A model generated the notes under the pieces. That model was not told the DNA's origin. It searched no databases and saw only the letters and a list, made by a program, of their open reading frames with translations. Shown piece by piece: positions 11,657 to 24,092 of a stretch of 64,000 nucleotides of DNA. Within the stretch, counting starts at the first letter, position 1. Each line of letters starts with the position of its first letter. This DNA comes from Sclerotinia nivalis (lineage: Eukaryota; Ascomycota; Leotiomycetes; Helotiales; Sclerotiniaceae), in NCBI GenBank assembly GCA_029531795.1, contig JAPEIS010000004.1, positions 2,790,001 to 2,854,000 on the forward strand, written 5' to 3'. The translations under genes were made by a program, and so were the position numbers.

Positions 11657-13413
11657 TCTCGTTGGGAAAGCTGAGGAGTGACAAGTCTACATAGTCCCTG
11701 CACTGATCAGCCCTTTATAGGTTGTTTAATATATAATTATACCTTATTTACTCAAAGCAATTCGTTCAGAAATGCAACCTCATCAAATCCTAAGTATTCC
11801 TGCACTCATAATCTTGAGGGGTGATTTTTGGATAATGTGATGTCAAGTTCGATTTTCCTTCTGCTCCAGTTCTCCCTTTCTTCTATTTGTGATATGTGAA
11901 ATCCACAAAACTCCACTTATATTATTGTTTCTATACATTCTATACATCCTCAATGCCCTGCCATATATTAAACGTGCAACTTGCTTTACTGGGGAAGCGA
12001 AAGTATAGAATGACGTCTTGCATGATCGGCCCTACCATGAACACACACAGTGGTACTTGGAAGTAACCTTACAACTCTGAATTCCTTATCACGCATGACT
12101 TAGACTCGAGCAGGAGACAGAAAACCATTTATCTACTGCAAATCTCAGGCTCATAGTGTCATTTGAATATCACGCTGTTCAAACAGTTGGGTGGAAAATG
12201 TAGTCCCGTTCTCCAAAAACCATGCATTCTTTACATTTACCACCGAATTCCCACTATCCTTGCAAGATTTCATTTAATACTCGGAATTAATCAAACCAGT
12301 CTGCGCAATTACCATGGTTGGCAAAACGTCCAGGAAGCGGAGTTGTGGTTGTCGTCTTGAGATTCGTATCCTGCTTTGTTTTTGGCTATTTTCAAGAGAA
12401 ATGGCGCTTCAATGCAATATTCTCGATTTCATCAGTCTCGGTCTATCAGTCGTGATTCGGACTCTGCTTGGATTTATTGCTCGAAGCACAGAATTAATCA
12501 ATGTAGAAGTTTTCCAATTATGATATCCCAATAGACAAGAGAGAAGAATCGAAATACTCCTGATTCGGTATCTTTGATTGTTCCGGGATGAGCAGGAGTC
12601 CCTGAAATCCGGGCCCGCAAAGCTATTTTTACGGGCTCACCCCGCTGACCCACCCTAAAGCAATCATAGCTCATATTTTGTATGATACAACACCCTTCTA
12701 AAAAATGGATTAGCAAGTGTTCTTTACAAAGTAAAGTACAGTAGTTTCCATCAAAGAAACTCGTAGCAACTGCCCTATATTCTGCGGTAATAGTGAGGGT
12801 GTGGCTGGCATCATAAGGTGTGCTGCCTTGTACGAAGCTGGTGGGTGTTGGACAGTAAGGTGCAGCTCGGGTTTGTCAACCTAGACTTAAACTCCGTTTC
12901 TTGCACAGAAGTAATAATTGTGAAGAAGAAGAGAAGGAGGTGGAGGTGGAGGGTATTGAGGTTTCCGAAGTTCCAGAAAACACATTATGATAATCTAACA
13001 AAACGTGAAATCAGTAGATCATCGGCTTCGATGAGGCTTTTTGGATTGAGACACACACAAGTGGGCGTGCTAATAATTGTAGACCATTCCGCATTCCATT
13101 TGTTTGAATTGCTACATTTATTTATTGAGTTGAACTTAAGAATATTTGATTTGTCTTTGTAATTACAAGGAGTTAGAAGTCAGATTTAAGAGCGTAGAAA
13201 TGATATCATATGGTCATCCTATAACTTCAATATATGGAGAAAGTCACGTAGCTATGTTGCTTTGTGTTTTCTCATGAAATAAAACATCAGGCTATAAAAC
13301 TTCAATTCTCTGCTCCTACTTGTGCTGCGACTGATCGTATGTGGACTCGCCACTACTCGCAATATTCTTCTTATTGTGGTATCTCCCGTCCACAATCCCA
13401 TCCTATCACCAGC
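11657..13413. other. Intergenic region, no gene seen
   Basis: About 1.75 kb lie between the nucleotidyltransferase stop and the end of the small cysteine protein gene. Short open frames occur on both strands but none has a recognisable motif or joins across a convincing intron. Confidence 0.5.
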
Positions 13414-13899
13414 TCAATTCACAATAAGCAATAACGCCATACCGCCAAGTAGTCCCGACACACATACAAACCCCACCAATAACAAACTACTTGCCGCGCC
13501 TTTTTGCGCGGTACTCTGGTGAGAATTTATCTTCTCCACAGTGCATGCTCCTCTGCACCGATCTGTGTCAAGGGCGCATTCTTTCGGAGGATCAGCCAAG
13601 AAGCAACATCCATCTTTAGATGTGCATTAGTCATATTTCATCAATGTAGGACTGTTCCATTTCTTACCATAAGTTGGAGTAGAAACGACACCCCCAGAAG
13701 TAACGGTGACAGTGTATCTGGATTTTGTGGCAGCCGGATTGATAGCGTAATCGATGGGTGTTTGGTAGACACAGCGAGTTGTGAACTTATCTTTGGACTT
13801 TGTCTTTGTCTTCGCTCGCCCTCCTTGCGCAAAAGTTGTAAGAGTCAAAATGAGGAGGAGTTGAAGGATGGTGGATCTATTGAAGCGTGGGAAGATCAT
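13414..13899 (-). CDS. Small secreted or membrane-anchored cysteine protein
   Basis: Two exons (13899-13668 and 13613-13414) with a 54-nt intron (GTAAGA donor, CTAAAG acceptor) encode 143 residues. The N-terminus has a hydrophobic stretch STILQLLLILTLTTFAQG typical of a signal peptide. It is followed by a lysine/threonine-rich segment and one RCVY cysteine. After the splice junction comes a compact cysteine region, GCCFLADPPKECALDTDRC, with another cysteine at RGAC. The C-terminus ends in a long hydrophobic segment (LLLVGFVCVSGLLGGMALLL) with only a few residues after it, which fits a GPI-attachment signal or a terminal membrane anchor. No family is recognised. Correct splicing is supported by frame, by the cysteine cluster appearing only in the spliced frame, and by the divisible total length. 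Confidence 0.68.
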
Positions 13900-14581
13900 G
13901 ATGATAAGTGTAAATGTGAAGTCGGCGGAGAATTCTCCGACTCTGGAAACTTTGATACCTCTAGGTAAGGATATATATTTTGAGAATGATGAGTTGAAGG
14001 TATATCCGGCTGAGTTTATCGTAGTGTTTTCGTACGAGACTTAAAGGTAGTGTTGTTAGGATATAAGAAAGGAAGGAAATGGGAGACATTCTCAGCATGA
14101 ATAACTGCAGATATTCGAGTCATTGCATCAGTATTGACTTGCCTAGGAGAACAAATGTCTAACTTCGTGAATTTATGGGACTCATGTTGCGCGGGGGATC
14201 ATATTTTCTATTGCACTCTGATATTTATGTTCAAAAATTCGGCCATTGTAAGCTTAACATCCAAGATTTAATACGTATTTATGAAACATACAAAAATCAG
14301 ACTCCAAAAGCACTCTCTCGTTATTCCTCGTCAATAGGATGATGAAATCGAAAATTTGCCTTTTGATGAGCTTATCAGGCAGTTGGTACAGTATGTGTAC
14401 AAAATACTTAGATCTAACCGGGCCACCGTAGCCAAGATCACCAAGATTAATCTCCACTTATCCGCGCACCCATCAGCCTACCATCTCCACTACCCATTGC
14501 ACGATAATACATATTCAAATCTGTCAGCCTCCTTCATCAAATCAATCAAACAACTTCGTTTCAGTGTCACATGATCACCTA
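13900..14581. other. Intergenic region between cysteine protein gene and tRNA
   Basis: This should hold the promoter of the - strand cysteine protein gene. I see no coding pattern. The 5' side has purine-rich stretches but no distinct element. Confidence 0.45.
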
Positions 14582-14653
14582 GCTTCTATGGTCCAATGGT
14601 CAGGATTCCACCCTTCCAAGGTGGAGGTCGGCGTTCGATTCGCCGTGGTTGCA
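14582..14653 (+). tRNA. trnG(UCC): tRNA-Gly (anticodon UCC)
   Basis: A 72-nt cloverleaf can be drawn. The D stem is GTCC/GGAT. The anticodon stem CCACC/GGTGG closes the seven-base loop CTTCCAA with anticodon TCC. A four-base variable loop is followed by T stem CGGCG/CGCCG with loop TTCGATT. The internal promoter is present as A box TGGTCCAATGG and B box GCGTTCGATTCGC, and a T-run follows shortly downstream as pol III terminator. The acceptor stem GCTTCTA against TGGTTGC pairs at positions 1, 2, 5, 6 (G-U) and 7 but has U-U mismatches at 3-70 and 4-69. The gene may therefore be a slightly degenerate copy or need end repair. It has no intron. Confidence 0.75.
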
Positions 14654-15971
14654 TTTCCCTTTTGCGTTTTTCTTGTCATCTGGGTAATCTTTTGCTTGAA
14701 GTTTTCATGTTTGGGTGTTCATAGAGTCTTCGTATCTTCCCACCGTATAAGACACGTCTCGACAGGAGAATATACTTTCCTGAGCGAGTTCTCCGCAAAG
14801 AATCCCTTCTGCGACATCAACGTCGCATTACATTCGTTTTCGGCTGTATAGTTAATTATGTGTATACTGCCAAGTGAGGACAGAGGACAAACGTAAGATC
14901 TTACCTTTCATGTTGACCACTTTTTTTGAGCTTCGAGAGGGGATGTAGGTATCATCTATTGAAGTATGCCTTATGCCTTCAAGGAAGAGGATAGGAGGGG
15001 GACGGCAAGGAAGATGAGGATGAGGGAGATAAAATCTCTAGAAAACAGGAAAGCTCTATTTTCGTTCCGGCTTACAAGAGTTTTGATTTTTGAAATGTAG
15101 AAAGCAGATAATAGGATGCAACTCTTTGTGGCCGCATGGAGCGAGACAATCACATCTCTGCCACAAGATAAACTTGGAGAAGAGTAGCGCTCAACCAGTA
15201 TGCATGATGAAAGATTCAACGTCCGAGGGAGCGGATTCTTGAGACTCAAACAAAGTATGCAAAGCTGGGTGTGAATATGGAACATTGAAAACGCAAAGGA
15301 TTTCGAATTGAGAAACTGTATGGCCGGTCCGCACAAGAACTCACGTGCGTCCTAGAATCGACCCCATTCCGCAAGGAGCCATCTCAAGGAGGTGAATAAT
15401 AATCCGGGCAAACATGTAAATGGTATGATAACTCTTCTTTTACGGCTCAATTATTTGAGACTAGATAGATGTCTTTCCGCAACGCAGAAAAATATTTTTC
15501 GTGTTGTGGAGTGAGGAAAAAAGGCTGAATTTCTGGATGCGCAATCTTCACGTACGCGTGATGAGCTAGCGAGCGCTACCAATTAGCGTAACTATTGATT
15601 CGCGCAGACATTGAAGTAGGCAAGAATCATCGAAAGGACAAGAACATCGATTTATAGAACTGCGAAATAATATAATGGCTAGAAACTGCGAGATAGATAG
15701 TTCAACAAACAGGCGAGGAGGACACCTTAGATTTCGGGTATATCCTTGAACTTCAACAAAACCTTCTACTTTCCCATCCCTTCCAAACAGCATGATATCC
15801 GAACTTTAAACTCGTGCACCCTTCAGCCCTTGTCCACTTCCCTACCCCATACTGTTCAATCCCAATTCCCTCAAGTAGAACTAGTGAAAACCAATTTCTC
15901 ATTCCCAACGACCGTCTATCAAACTCATTAGCCCATATTCCCAAATCCATAAATCCGTATTCCCTAACCCC
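14654..15971. other. Intergenic region, no gene seen
   Basis: Short frames on both strands show no motif. The first few bases contain the T-rich terminator of the tRNA. The part near 15720-15960 is open on the - strand and could include a terminal exon of the esterase gene, but I cannot decide this from sequence alone. Confidence 0.4.
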
Positions 15972-17126
15972 CTAGATCCAAACCCCGAAGTCTCCCACCC
16001 CAAACTCAAAGAATAAAAAACATACCTTCAAAACATTTCCAATCCCCGTAACCTGACCCGAAGCATTTTTACCCATGATATTAGCATAATTTGATGCCAT
16101 TAACTGGACTCCGGATACGAAATCTTTGTTATCAAATCCACTGTTCCTTTGAATCAGTATTCGTGTCTTTATCATTTCCATCATCTCATTCTCAGAGAAA
16201 CACTCAAGATTTGGGGTTTGTGTGTATGGATGTGGAATAAAACATACCAATGACCGCCTCCATTTGGTGTATTGTCTACAGTCTGCATATTCCCAATCTG
16301 ACCTGCTGACATGCCTGCCCCGGTAGCCAATTTCTCATACGCACTAATCGCAGTCGGAATAGATCCTTGCAATAACGTCAACTCATCTTTCGTACTCTGA
16401 AAATGTATCTTCGTATTCTGCATCAAGGTATTCGCATCCACAACGGCCACTTGCGGTGTTAGCGCACCACAATTTAAAAGAACGCCTGTTTTATACTGTG
16501 CGCCGAATGCTGGCATGAAGAATCCGGATAGAAGTAAAGAACCGCCTGAAACGCCAGTGAAAAATACATTTCCGGGGTCAAATGCTACGTCTTTGGATAG
16601 TTGGGTTTGGATTAGTGTATTTACTGCTGCGGCGTGGGCGACGCCGTCGGTACGTTGGAGACCGGATCCACCTCCCCAGAACATCTTTTTATTCGGGGCG
16701 AGGACGACGACTCCCATGAGATTGTTCTGGACTGCTTGGTTGGGGAAGTCGAAGAAAGATGTACCTCCATCACCGTGGAGAAGAACGTTAAGACCAGCTG
16801 TTCCGGTTGTGTTGGCTGATGCTGTGCCGCCGGTTACTCCTGATGCTGAGGTGAACATATTTGCCGGAGCGCTGATTTTGTAACGAATTGGGAGACCACT
16901 GTTTGGTTAGTACTTTTAGATGAATTGGGACAATGTAAAATTACTTGATCTGAACAGTTTTATCTAAAATCATCGTTCCATTTGCTGCTTTTGAGACACC
17001 ACCAGCAGTTCCTGCTTTCGTCGTAGCACCTGTAGAAGATGAAGCGGCATTTTTCTTAGACAAAGCATTAACAGGAGCTAGAAGAACGAAGAGTAGGAAA
17101 AATAGTAAATCTTTAATGAAAATCAT
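15972..17126 (-). CDS. Secreted PHB-depolymerase-like serine esterase
   Basis: The gene encodes an alpha/beta-hydrolase-type secreted esterase. Exons are 17126-16945, 16898-16248 and 16146-16026; introns are 46 and 101 nt. The N-terminus IKDLLFFLLFVLLAPVNALS is a signal peptide, followed by an S/T/A-rich linker. LLHGDGG resembles the oxyanion-hole region. FTGVSGGS contains the nucleophile box G-V-S-G-G with Ser at about residue 178. GGGHW with His at about 277 is the likely catalytic histidine; STKDEL may supply the acid. The 3' end is uncertain. The frame runs on to a stop at 15972, but GTATGT at 16025 looks like a donor, so a short terminal exon further down is possible. Substrate is not known; related fungal enzymes act on esters of polymers or plant wall components. 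Confidence 0.8.
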
Positions 17127-19495
17127 GATGGAATTGAACCAAACGCCCAGCGCTGAGAGAAAAATGAATGAATGAAAATTTCGAGATAGGCTCAGCCGTA
17201 AGTTGAGAAAATGATTGGGCTCAGCATCTTTTAATGTAATATTTACTTACAATCTCAAGTAGTTCAATAACCTCTTGGACTGACCATCAAACTACCCAGC
17301 CAATTTTCACAATAAATTTCATCCTTAAAATGTATTATGAAGCATTCTAAGGTTTGACTTGGCGGTCATGATTGGGGTCAGGAGTTTGACTCGGGCCAAA
17401 ATTTCTTGGCAACAGTGGTTGAATCCTCAATTAGAATTTTGATGGGAAAAGCTGGGGTTTGAAGTTCAGACTTCAATTAGAAAGAAGTAAGAACTCAATG
17501 TCTTATGAATCGCGATTTGGTATTCACAAGAGATTCCTTGACCGTGGGTATTATAGATGATTTCTCCACACGTTGCTGAAACAAGTACTGGGACATTGGA
17601 TATGCTAGATTTATGGTAGACAGCTCGCAACAAATATTTTTGACTATGTCCAGAAATTGACTAGATTTCATAGACTTGAAAATGATCACAGTCTTGACAT
17701 TCTGAGGGTATGGATTCATTGTTCATTCCATAAAAATGATATATATCCTAATTTTGACGGTATAGGAATCGATAGGAAACATTTGGTGACGATATGAAGG
17801 GGTAGATATCGTCATTATAACACAAATTGGAAAAATATAGATCTCGTTTGACGTATGCGAGAAAAGAAAGTCAAAATAACCTTGGCGAGCAAAATTCTTC
17901 AGTACCAGTGCCTTGATTCTCGAGAGGCTTTGGATGAAATGTTGTAATCTTGTTTGAGGTTGATGGTAAATTCTCTTATATGGTTTCCGATAAGTCTCGC
18001 ACTGATGATAAAATATCGAATTGTTGAAGATGCTCCCCAACCGTGGCTGCATCATCGGACTGTCAAGGTTGACATGGAAACATTTTGCTGAACCCTTTGG
18101 GATAATATAATGCTGGGAGCTTGATGTAGTCAAACTATTTTTAGATTGTGTAACTCTATGCCCAGTAAGTATCGACAACGGCTCGCAAGAGAAAGACACC
18201 ATGAGTTTGACATATTGATATTTTGAAAATTCGGCCGTTATCTTTCTTCTTGATGGCCGATGACATATCAAATTCATCGCACTCTGAGTAAATCCACATA
18301 ATCTTCGGATCCTCTCGGCATCTCATGAGTTGAGCATGCCGGGCATGTCATTCGTCTCAAATCATAGGTATATACTCCACTCCACGTATGGAGCATTGTG
18401 GGTTCTGAGTGCACCGCCACAAAGCTTCATAATCTACTCTTGGCACACAAACAAGCTGAAAACCCCCAGTAAATTCAAACCAAACGTCATCAGTTTGTTA
18501 GCTCACGATATGTCAACTTGTCGTCGCGGACTTGTAGATGATAGATATAACTTCGAGTGGACATCTCGAAAGGAAGGTCGTTGTAGAATTTCGTTTGTGC
18601 ACTTCCGCCAAGTAACCTTAGTACATAGTATCTAAAGATTACCCTTAGTAGGTATTCTAGAGAGTAGAAAGAGATAGATACTGTGCGGGGTACTCGAGTA
18701 GGGAGTAGGGAGTAGGACTCATTCTTCCTCTAAGCGCTGCGGATGCATGGAGAAGCTTGTACTCCTCTTAACTGATTGCTTCTCATTGAGCACATGTAAC
18801 CTCGAATAAATGCATTTAAAAGCATATAACAAATCAAATACACCCAAGTACACTTGACATACAGGAGAATGTTCATGTTACTTCATAGATACACCGAGTC
18901 ACTTCGGACCACCTTCCCACTGCTTCCCACCAATGAAAACATTTATACTGCAGTAACAAACTTCATTACCAAAGATGTTTCACACAGGCGGCTCGGCATT
19001 TGTTGTAGGGCACTGCATGGATTCAAACATCTCCGTCACAATATATTAAACATTGTCGATATGGTAGAAGAATACCATTGTCTTTTTCGAGATTTTGGTA
19101 TTTTAAACTCAAAAGAAAAAAAGAAAAAAAGAAAAAAGTCTACCTAAGAACTTATAAGTACCTAGTAGATAAATCTCCAATCATGTTTCACGCTTAAGTC
19201 TTAATAATATCGACATGGTGTTAAAGCCATACAGTAACACAATTAATTCTATTGTAGTCATCGTTTGTTTTTGCTTTCAACCTTACGGATAAGATAGCCA
19301 GAACCCCAGTACTTCCTGTATTCACATCAACCACTAAAAGTCTAACTAACTGCGCCACTTTTCTACACCTTCTTCGTTTCTTCGGCTGCAGTTATCCCCA
19401 CTTCAATAACAATAACCTTAACAGGTTCCCATTCACCAGAAGATTACGAAGAAGAAACATACAACACTTTCTTCACATAGAGCTTCACTATTACG
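17127..19495. other. Intergenic region, one doubtful ORF
   Basis: The interval separates two divergent genes, the esterase (- strand) and the patatin-like gene (+ strand), so both promoters lie here. Apart from the 184-residue frame at 17723-18277 (listed separately) nothing gene-like is seen. A small direct repeat of GGGAGTA units is present near 18700. The segment just upstream of 19496 is rich in CAATAACAATAACC. Confidence 0.45.
17723..18277 (-). CDS. Doubtful 184-residue ORF, no recognised family
   Basis: A continuous frame starts with ATG at 18277 and ends at 17723. The product is basic, with many H, Y, S and Q residues and no domain, signal peptide or repeat that I recognise. Composition is close to what AT-rich non-coding DNA would give by chance, and no intron or conserved motif supports it. 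I list it because it is the only long ATG-initiated frame in this gap. Confidence 0.15.
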   Translation of the reverse strand: MNLICHRPSRRKITAEFSKYQYVKLMVSFSCEPLSILTGHRVTQSKNSLTTSSSQHYIIPKGSAKCFHVNLDSPMMQPRLGSIFNNSIFYHQCETYRKPYKRIYHQPQTRLQHFIQSLSRIKALVLKNFARQGYFDFLFSHTSNEIYIFPICVIMTISTPSYRHQMFPIDSYTVKIRIYIIFME

Positions 19496-21483
19496 ATGGT
19501 TGATGCCGGTATAGTCAAGAGAAAGGATACCACAAAAGGTCCTCCTTTACGTATATTATCTCTAGGTAAGGCAACCAAATCCTCCAACCTTTCGCCCAGT
19601 TCACTAACATATTACAGATGGAGGTGGTGTACGAGGATATTCTATGCTCATTATCATCCAAGAGCTTATGCATAGAACTTATGTCGAAATCGAAGGAAAA
19701 GCACCTCGACGAGATCAAATCCCAAAACCTGCCGATCATTTCGATTTGATATGTGGTACCGGAACAGGTGGTTTAATCGCGATTATGCTTGGCAGATTAC
19801 GACTGGATTTAGAGACATGTAAAGAAGTCTATGTACGAATGACGAGGAAGGTTTTCGAAACGGATAAAACTATTGCGGGTATCCCATATCGGTCGACTCT
19901 ATTTAAGGCTTCGAAGTTGGAGGAGGCTATTAAAGAGTGTGTACGAGAACACACATTGTTTGAGAAGGAAGGAAATGATGGGGATAGGTACGCGCCAGCA
20001 TCCGCCTATCCGGGAAGTCCGATTAGTCCATTTAGTCCGGCTGCGAGGGCAGAACCAAGGCGGCATTCAAGTAATGCTAGTGTCGCAAGTTTCAGTAACA
20101 GAAGTCCTAGCAGCTATCAAAACAAACCATACATTTCGTCGAGGTGGGGGAACCCTAATGCTAGATTATATGACAACCGACCAGAAAGGACCAAGACGTA
20201 AGTTTTTCCCGAAGCATCATATACTAAAGTAGCTAACATAGAGTAGTGCTGTAACAGCAGTCTATAAAGGTACTCCAAAAGGCGGTGCGCCAGCCTTACT
20301 TCGATCCTACGATTCACGAAAAGAGCCTTCACCGGAATATGATTGTAAAATTTGGGAAGCAGGACGAGCAACATCAGCTACCGGACTCGCATTCAAACCT
20401 ATTCAAATCGGACAATCAGTATTTATTGACGAAGGTGCTGGTCAATTTAATCCTGCGCCAGTAGTTCTCGATGAAGCTGCAGTTAATGAATGGCCCGGAC
20501 GAGATGTCGGAGTATTTATTAGTATAGGAACCGGAAAGAGACCACCAGGAAGTGACCACAATCAACATATGTGGTATGAAGGTTTCATGGGAGAATTCGC
20601 AGAAGCACGAAGACGGTTGATATCTAAAATCGAAGGATGTGAAACCACACATCAATACATGAAAGCAGAACATCTCAGTAAACGAGGCGTCAACATTGAA
20701 AATTATTATCGACTAAATGTGGAAATTGGTGTAGGAGAATTTGGTATGAATGAATGGAATCGTCTCGCGGATATTAGCACCGGAACCAGAAGGTATCTAG
20801 CCAAGAACGATATCCAAAAAATGAACATCGAGGCAGCTGTGAAGTTGTCAAAGATTCACAGAGCAGTCCAGAGAGCAAATGGCCACATGAGATTACCATC
20901 CACGGGTAACAGAGGGGAAAGTTATAAAGACCTACCCAATGTCCCCGAAGCTAATCCTCTGGCCGTGGAACTCCCGGCGGAAGTACCTCCATTGACACCT
21001 GTTTCCAATAACGCATGGACACCATCACCCAGACCAAGTTACGAATCAGGACATCACGATAGTCTGGAAGTTGCACCTCTAAGCGCCATTAAGAATGATA
21101 CCTTCTCTCCGGTCTCCCCCTTAGACCACCATTCCCCCCATTCATCTCCTTTAAGCAGACCCAGCGACTATGAAGATAGATTGACCGTTACCTCCCCAAC
21201 TCTAAGTCAATACCGCACCGCTTCTGGATCTGATAAAATCGCAATAATGAGTTTGGATGAATTTCCTCGTCCAGAAATTCGAATTTCAGATCCTCCACTG
21301 AGAAATCCAAGAAGAGTTTCTGGTCCGCCACCAGTACCGCCGAAAACACCAATTAATGGGGAAAGACCTGGAGATGGAATGTATAGAAGACCAATTGATA
21401 ATGGAAATGCGGCACCTTATCCATTGGAGGATGGACCGCCACCCATAGCTAATATGGCGAGGAAACCTAATTATGGAAGATAG
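19496..21483 (+). CDS. Patatin-like protein lacking the catalytic serine
   Basis: Exons 19496-19565, 19618-20197 and 20244-21483 encode about 629 residues; introns are 52 and 46 nt. The patatin oxyanion motif DGGGVRG is intact at residues 24-30, formed across the first splice junction. The nucleophile elbow, normally G-x-S-x-G, reads GTGTGG at 70-75. The codon for residue 72 is GGA, so glycine replaces the serine. The usual DG(A/G) dyad region reads DEGAGQFNP near residue 279. The rest of the fold is well kept (KPADHFDLICGTG, GLIAIMLGRL, VFISIGTGKRP). The second half after about residue 430 is proline/serine-rich and probably disordered, with SPL and PPPVPPKTP runs. The protein is therefore probably a non-hydrolytic member with a regulatory or binding role. 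The second intron acceptor is ambiguous between TAGAG and TAG three bases later. Confidence 0.85.
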
Positions 21484-24092
21484 GGGTTTTGAGGGGAAGG
21501 GTGGAGGAACACAATGACTTGACCTACTGATTCATTAAATGATGAACAGAATATTGAAATGGGAAGGAAATCGGCGTTTGGGCTTAAACTCAGAAATGAG
21601 TAATTATGGATTATGATGGGAGTTTGGAATCGGCTGGTTCAGATGAAATGGGTTGTTGCGATACCTTTTTGATTTTATGCTTCTATGTTTTTATGGGAAT
21701 GAATGGAATGAGATGATGAATAGATGCGAGTGGAGTGATACCATCTCCAGAAAGCGATTTGGTTTTAGTCAGATGTACTGATGTACTGAACAAGTACATA
21801 GTTTATTTACTTTTTTATGGATTTATTGATTCTTATTATTCATATATTCTTTTTGTCGCTGTAAATGGGTACTGCCCTATCTTTGTGATTTGATAAATGG
21901 TATTCAATACATGATGTATGATTTTTGGTTTCGGGTGATGAAATGTGATAGAATAATTAAATGGACGGAATTGCTTAGGCAATCATCCATCACATCGGAC
22001 TTCCTATCCTTATAAAGCCTTTTTTTTCAGTACCCTGGATCTTCCACTCTTCATCCTAGTGACTTATCCTAGATAATATTCACGATATGTCAATATGGTC
22101 CTGAGTGTTAAATGGAGCCCTCTCCCGTTTTAATTTTACTCGAGTATTAAAATATACAATATAAAGAAAAACATATGTCAAAACCATCTCCTAGGCTCCA
22201 AGCCTGGTGCTGATAAGATATCAAATATTTACTCTCGAATGCCAATTTTCCAATTTTATACATTCCGTTCAATACCATACCTTCTACAATATCTTATCTT
22301 ACCGGAACATTCACCAGAGCTAAAAAGGACGAAACTCGCAAGATGGTATATACTAGAGTAAGTGGATGAGAAGGTTTCACCATGTACTCCGTTCCGTAAT
22401 CTTTCCATTTTCAGTCAGATGGAACAAAGGTTACTAAATTTCCCAAAGTCCCAAGGGTTATTATATATTCCCGAAACCCACTCAAACTAGTCCTCATTAC
22501 TCGCTGTCAATCGAACGTACCTAATCTCCAAAATCACTTTTCCTCTACGGACTTCCTTGAAATTTAAGCTGGGAGGAATTATATAAGACACGTCCGCGAC
22601 TCATCTAACCGTCGATCATGGAAATGAAACAGGCATACATCATGGATGATGGCGTTGAGCCAGTTTCTCGGTCGATCAATGAAAATTCCATTCCTTACGT
22701 GCCGACCTCGGTACTATTTATACATTGGAGGCAGTAAGCGTATGTATATGAATACTTTCAGATAGAAAGAAAATTTTCTACTGTTAACCTTCTAATCTCG
22801 CCATCTGACAACTATATCATCGCCGTCAAACTTTGGAATTTTCCTAATCAAGACCTTTCTTGAAATTCAATACGAGGGACGCTACACAGTTTATGTTTTT
22901 CCCTTTCGCCTACTTCGCGCCATAAGAACAAAAAGCAGTTCGAGATCGTGTAGAAGTGACAAGGGAAGCTTGGAGTTATATGACTTAACAAATACTACCC
23001 AAATCAAGTGGACTCTATATACCTCTCCAAGCACCACCCTTTCCCGCCTCACCCCAGCACTAGCAGATGCACCCAGAGAGTTCCTGGCTACAATCTGACT
23101 TCCATTCCCAGCTTAAGGGTCAAGTATATATTAATACTAAACCAATACAAACAAGTAAAGTATATAGACAATATCCTTACCTGTATATACTATACATGAA
23201 ATGAGCAAAACCAGCGTTCCGCGGTAGCTGAAGAAGATCGACTTCGAAAGAGCCAAATTAAGAGTGAGTCTGCAAATTGGTGAGATGATCTTCGTCCTGT
23301 ATAAGTGACGAAAGTAATCTATCTTATATACCAATCATACAGGTGAATGAATATCCTGTTGATACGGTATCTTCACTGTCATAACTGTCACCGATCTCTT
23401 AACCATCCCTCAATTACCCTGGTGAAAACCTCAATCTATCAGATATCTACTCCTGCTTGGACGCTGTCTACCATTGCGTCCTTAAACATAAAGTACCTAG
23501 CTTTGCTAATGATATTATCCCATTGAAAACAAAAACCCTTTCGATTTCGTTGCTGGAGAAATTTATATCCTCAATTGAAATTCCACGCGTTCCTCACCCA
23601 CTTTTACTACTCACAGCTCAAATTTACTGAAGATCATGATCATTGGTGGAAAGTAAGGAATGCTAGTATCACCATTGGAAAAACCTTGCTCTTAGAACCA
23701 AAGATGGGAGTAGGAGTGCTACTCCAAAAAATTGGTCTTACAACCACATGCTTCCAATTTTCGTAGTCACTAAAACCCCTTTCAATCACATAAATTTTAC
23801 CCGCAATCTATTTCAAGGCAATAAATTACTTTCTAATCCAAAAAAGAAAAAACATAACATATCCATAGCATCCATTGATCCCTTATTCCAGTCAAAAAGC
23901 CTTCCTTCCATCCACTTTTCATCGAATCGCAGAATGCTCTCAAAGCAGCACAGATCAAAAGCTCATAATACGTAGACGCCATAATTCCCAATGATAAAGA
24001 AGGAAATGTCCGAATACAACAGCCCCTGTCTCATATCTCATCATCCATCGCTATTTTACACGTCCCTTTCTTGATTTAAATCGGGTCAAGAT
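21484..24092. other. Intergenic region, no gene seen
   Basis: About 2.6 kb lie between the convergent 3' ends of the patatin-like and Cdc50 genes. It is AT-rich, with only short frames on either strand. The start (21500-21950) probably includes the 3' UTR of the patatin-like gene. Confidence 0.5.
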
